From assembly GCA_028821195.1 (NCBI GenBank), contig JAPPHB010000085.1, positions 190,580 through 254,579 on the forward strand: a stretch of DNA of 64,000 bases, in the 5' to 3' direction. The notes beneath the pieces were generated by a model. That model saw nothing but the letters and a program-made list of their open reading frames with translations, was not told the origin of the DNA and ran no database searches. Positions 61,766 through 64,000 of the stretch are shown here, piece after piece; positions within the stretch are counted from its first letter, which is position 1, and each line of letters opens with the position of its first letter. Origin of the DNA: Gammaproteobacteria bacterium. GTDB taxonomy: Bacteria; Gemmatimonadota; Gemmatimonadetes; Longimicrobiales; Gaopeijiaceae. The translations under genes were made by a program, and so were the position numbers.

Positions 61766-62667
61766 TGTGCAACCGCCCTCGCACATCCCCTGACTCCCGT
61801 TCCCGGGCCCGGGGGGACTTGCTCGTCGCGGCCTGCGTGACGGCCATGGCCCTGCCGGGAAGCGCCACAGAGGCGGGTGCCCAGTGGGTCGAGCCGCCCG
61901 GCCGAGGCTGGATGGACATCTCGGTGTTTCACCTGGACACGCGAGACGCCTTCCACTCCGACGGCGACATCCGGGCCTTCGACCCGTTCACCCAGGGGCA
62001 CGCCGTAAGCACGTCCGCGTTCGCCACGGTTGCGTTGGGGCTGGTTTCCGGTCTGGACGCCTGGGTGCAGGTGCCCTTCCAGCGCCTGCGCTTCGACGAC
62101 CTGGGCGGCGACCGGCTGCGCACGGGCATCGGTGACACGCGCTTCTACCTGCGCGTACAGCCCGGCCGCTACCTGGGCAGCGGGTTCCCGCTGGCGATCC
62201 GGGGCGGGGCGAAGGTGCCCGTGGGTGATTTCGCCGTGGACGCGGAGATCATTCCGCTTGGGGACGGACAGAGAGACTGGGAGCTGGTCGTCGAGCTGGG
62301 CCACTCCTTCTACCCCGTCCCCGCATATGTGAGCGCCTGGATCGGCAACCGGTGGCGGGAGGAGAACCTGGAGTCGCGGAGGGATTTCGGCGACGAAGTG
62401 TTCTTCCTGCTCTCTGGAGGAATCGAGTTCGGGCGCCTGGGGACGAGCCTCATCGTCGAGGGCTGGGATGGCGGGGTCCCGGTCATCGAAGGGCTCTCGA
62501 TCGCCACGGCGTCCCGCTCGCTGCTGCGGCTCACGCCCCACCTGAGCTACAGCCTGGGGGCGGGCTCGGCGAAGGCCGGAGTCCAGATTCCTCTGCGCGG
62601 TACCAACCTGCCCGCTGGCAACACGCTGGTGATCGGCTATTTTATAAGGTTGCGGGCGGGGACCTGA
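61765..62667 (+). CDS. Predicted outer-membrane beta-barrel protein 1
   Basis: A 300-residue exported protein; the ATG at 61765 shares a base with the lipoprotein stop, and an in-frame GTG one codon earlier is possible. After a signal ending AGAQWVEPPG, alternating strands rich in aromatic residues follow: TSAFATVALGLVSGLDAWVQVP, RTGIGDTRFYLRVQ, RGGAKVPVGDF, IIPLGDGQRDWELVVELG and a final GYFIRL. The pattern fits a transporter-like porin of unknown type. The next gene encodes a clear paralogue, including the identical IIPLGDGQRDWE block. Confidence 0.75.
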   Translation: MCNRPRTSPDSRSRARGDLLVAACVTAMALPGSATEAGAQWVEPPGRGWMDISVFHLDTRDAFHSDGDIRAFDPFTQGHAVSTSAFATVALGLVSGLDAWVQVPFQRLRFDDLGGDRLRTGIGDTRFYLRVQPGRYLGSGFPLAIRGGAKVPVGDFAVDAEIIPLGDGQRDWELVVELGHSFYPVPAYVSAWIGNRWREENLESRRDFGDEVFFLLSGGIEFGRLGTSLIVEGWDGGVPVIEGLSIATASRSLLRLTPHLSYSLGAGSAKAGVQIPLRGTNLPAGNTLVIGYFIRLRAGT

Positions 62668-62711
62668 CCCCGTCGAGCCCTTATTCCTGACATAGCGCGG
62701 CACGATAGGCA

Positions 62712-63569
62712 ATGAACCAATCGAGACAAGCCCCGGTCCTCCATCGCGGACTCGCTCTGACGATACTTACGCTCTCGCTCCTGGCCTCGCCGGGATACGG
62801 GCAGTGGATCGAACCCGAGCGCCAGGGGTGGGCCTCGTTCGCCATGTACTATCTCGACACCCGCGAGGAATTCAGCCCCACGGGCGAAGTCCGCAGCATC
62901 CTTCTGGACGGTCACGCGCAGACCGCTTCCTCCTTCCTGACTCTCGCGATGGGAATCGCCCCCGGGGTGGACATCTGGGTGCAGCCGTCCTACCACCGCC
63001 TCGAGTTCGCCGACCTCGTAGGCACCCGCACTTCGTGGGGGTTCGGCGATACCCGCGTGTTCGTGCGCACGGCTCCGCTGCGGCTTCTGGGCAGCGACTT
63101 CCCCTTCGCGATCCGCGCAGGCACCAAGCTTCCAACCGATTTCGATTCCGGCACCGATATCATCCCCCTGGGAGACGGGCAGCGCGACTGGGAAGTGATG
63201 GGGGAGGTGGGGCACTCCTTCTGGCCCCGGCCCTTCTACCTGCAGGCGTGGGCCGGATACCGGTGGCGCGAGGCGAAGGAGGACGGAGGCGACTTCGGCA
63301 ACGAGCGCTTCTTCAACGTGAGCCTGGGCGGCGGCGGGGAGCCGCTTGGCTTCAAGATCCAGTTCGAGGGGTGGTACGGCGGGGCGTTCACAGCCCCGGG
63401 ACTTGGGGGGGCGGGACTGAAGCGCGAGATGGTGCGGCTATACCCCTCGCTGCTGGTGACCGCGGGTCCCGGGCAGGTGGAACTGGGTTCCCGGCTGCCC
63501 CTGTCGGGTCAGAACCTCGCCACCGGGCCCGAAATCGTGGTCGGCTACTTCACCCGCCTTTCGATCTAG
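62712..63569 (+). CDS. Predicted outer-membrane beta-barrel protein 2, paralogue of the preceding gene
   Basis: A 285-residue exported protein with signal peptide ending SPGYGQWIEPE. It shares with its upstream neighbour the QW(V/I)EP start, SSFLTLAMGIAPGVDIWVQP, GFGDTRVFVRT, RAGTKLPTDF, IIPLGDGQRDWEV, YLQAWAGYRWRE and the terminal EIVVGYFTRLSI. The C-terminal aromatic/hydrophobic ending fits outer-membrane insertion. It converges on the MsrP gene; 13 bases separate the stops and no hairpin is visible between them. Confidence 0.75.
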   Translation: MNQSRQAPVLHRGLALTILTLSLLASPGYGQWIEPERQGWASFAMYYLDTREEFSPTGEVRSILLDGHAQTASSFLTLAMGIAPGVDIWVQPSYHRLEFADLVGTRTSWGFGDTRVFVRTAPLRLLGSDFPFAIRAGTKLPTDFDSGTDIIPLGDGQRDWEVMGEVGHSFWPRPFYLQAWAGYRWREAKEDGGDFGNERFFNVSLGGGGEPLGFKIQFEGWYGGAFTAPGLGGAGLKREMVRLYPSLLVTAGPGQVELGSRLPLSGQNLATGPEIVVGYFTRLSI

Positions 63570-63582
63570 GCTGGCCGCCGAG

Positions 63583-64000
63583 TCAGCTCAGATAGGTCAG
63601 AAGTTCCGGGTCGTACAGGTCGCCGACGAACTCGCTGTACCCATTGAAGAGCAGTGTTGGTTGCTGCTCACCGCCGGTGGTGGCATATAACTGCCTTTCC
63701 TCGGCCTGCGACCAGCGCGGATGGGGCACGTCCGGGTTGACGTTCGAATAGAACCCGTACTCCGTCGACGCATAGTCCGACCAGAAAGTGGGCGGAATGG
63801 TGTCGGTGAACTCGATTTCGAGGATGCCCTTGATGCTCTTGAAACCGTACTTCCACGGAAGCGCGAGCCGCAGCGGAGCTCCGTTCTGCTTGGGCAGGGG
63901 CTCGCCGTAGGCACCCGTGACCACGAAGGCGAGCTCGTTCATGGCTTCGTCCAGCCGCAAGCCTTCGTAGTAGGGCCAGGGCCACTGCGAGCCACTCTCC
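63583..64000 (-). CDS. msrP: MsrP/YedY-type protein-methionine-sulfoxide reductase, molybdopterin subunit (C-terminal part)
   Basis: Only the last 139 codons are in the window; the frame is open to base 64000. [31 protein letters not shown]-like [33 protein letters not shown] and [19 protein letters not shown] are typical of the catalytic subunit that repairs oxidised methionines in envelope proteins. The N-terminal signal, molybdenum-binding Cys and partner subunit are outside. The gene converges on the barrel pair. Confidence 0.9.
   Translation of the reverse strand, partial: ESGSQWPWPYYEGLRLDEAMNELAFVVTGAYGEPLPKQNGAPLRLALPWKYGFKSIKGILEIEFTDTIPPTFWSDYASTEYGFYSNVNPDVPHPRWSQAEERQLYATTGGEQQPTLLFNGYSEFVGDLYDPELLTYLS

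Noticed and set aside
1-64000. tRNA, rRNA, CRISPR arrays and insertion sequences
   Set aside because: No cloverleaf-like, rRNA-like, spaced direct-repeat or transposase signature was seen anywhere in the window; I could not run a dedicated tRNA scan.

Overview
The window reads as a chromosomal segment of a very GC-rich Gram-negative bacterium. A SusC/SusD pair, many Tat- and Sec-exported c-type cytochromes, DUF1592/DUF1552 pairs, a sugar-dehydrogenase relic and a yebC-ruvCAB-queA core run point to Gemmatimonadota or a close relative. That placement is inference from gene content; no rRNA is present. I saw no tRNA, rRNA, CRISPR array, insertion sequence or integrase. Apart from the sugar-dehydrogenase relic at 49226-49647, no gene-free stretch exceeds 300 bases.

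Bases 1-12.4 kb (minus strand) are housekeeping, packed with 4-base ATGA overlaps: mutS, a lipoprotein-anchored TonB C-terminal domain, a cystathionine beta-synthase-like enzyme, ddl and a rhomboid protease, then an EF-G-like GTPase, yebC, ruvC, ruvA, ruvB and queA. Bases 12.5-21.8 kb hold a small cytochrome c, holA, an ECF sigma factor with a ZAS-type anti-sigma factor, a Nudix hydrolase, a catalytic/non-catalytic M16 peptidase pair, an apgM-type phosphoglycerate mutase, and a divergent lipoprotein plus DsbA-like pair.

Bases 21.8-34 kb carry fumC, a ketopantoate-reductase family gene, an NADH-dehydrogenase-like/SelD fusion, a frameshifted family-5 uracil-DNA glycosylase, a complete sdhCAB operon with a five-helix anchor, a MATE exporter and an odd protein with a TonB plug but no barrel. 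Bases 34-44.3 kb hold an exported HExxHxxGxxH metalloprotease, a class V aminotransferase overlapping a squalene/phytoene-synthase family gene, a lipoprotein, and a susCD pair closed by a terminator-like hairpin.

Bases 44.3-61.2 kb are the accessory heart. A Tat-exported amidohydrolase overlaps a CxxCH protein. They are followed by an EF-hand protein, a cytochrome c, an FmdB zinc ribbon, a small exported protein and the relic of a PQQ-type sugar dehydrogenase. The most striking element is a tandem duplication of a three-gene cassette (49.66-61.20 kb), transcribed leftwards: a large DUF1592/PSD-type protein with two CxxCH sites, a Tat-exported DUF1552 protein, and a secreted ankyrin-repeat protein ending in four Asn and a CxxC. 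Each copy is about 5.7 kb. Export of all three products suggests a periplasmic or surface redox or binding complex of unknown function.

The right end has a lipoprotein coupled to two paralogous outer-membrane barrel candidates and the C-terminal part of an MsrP (YedY-type) methionine-sulfoxide reductase.
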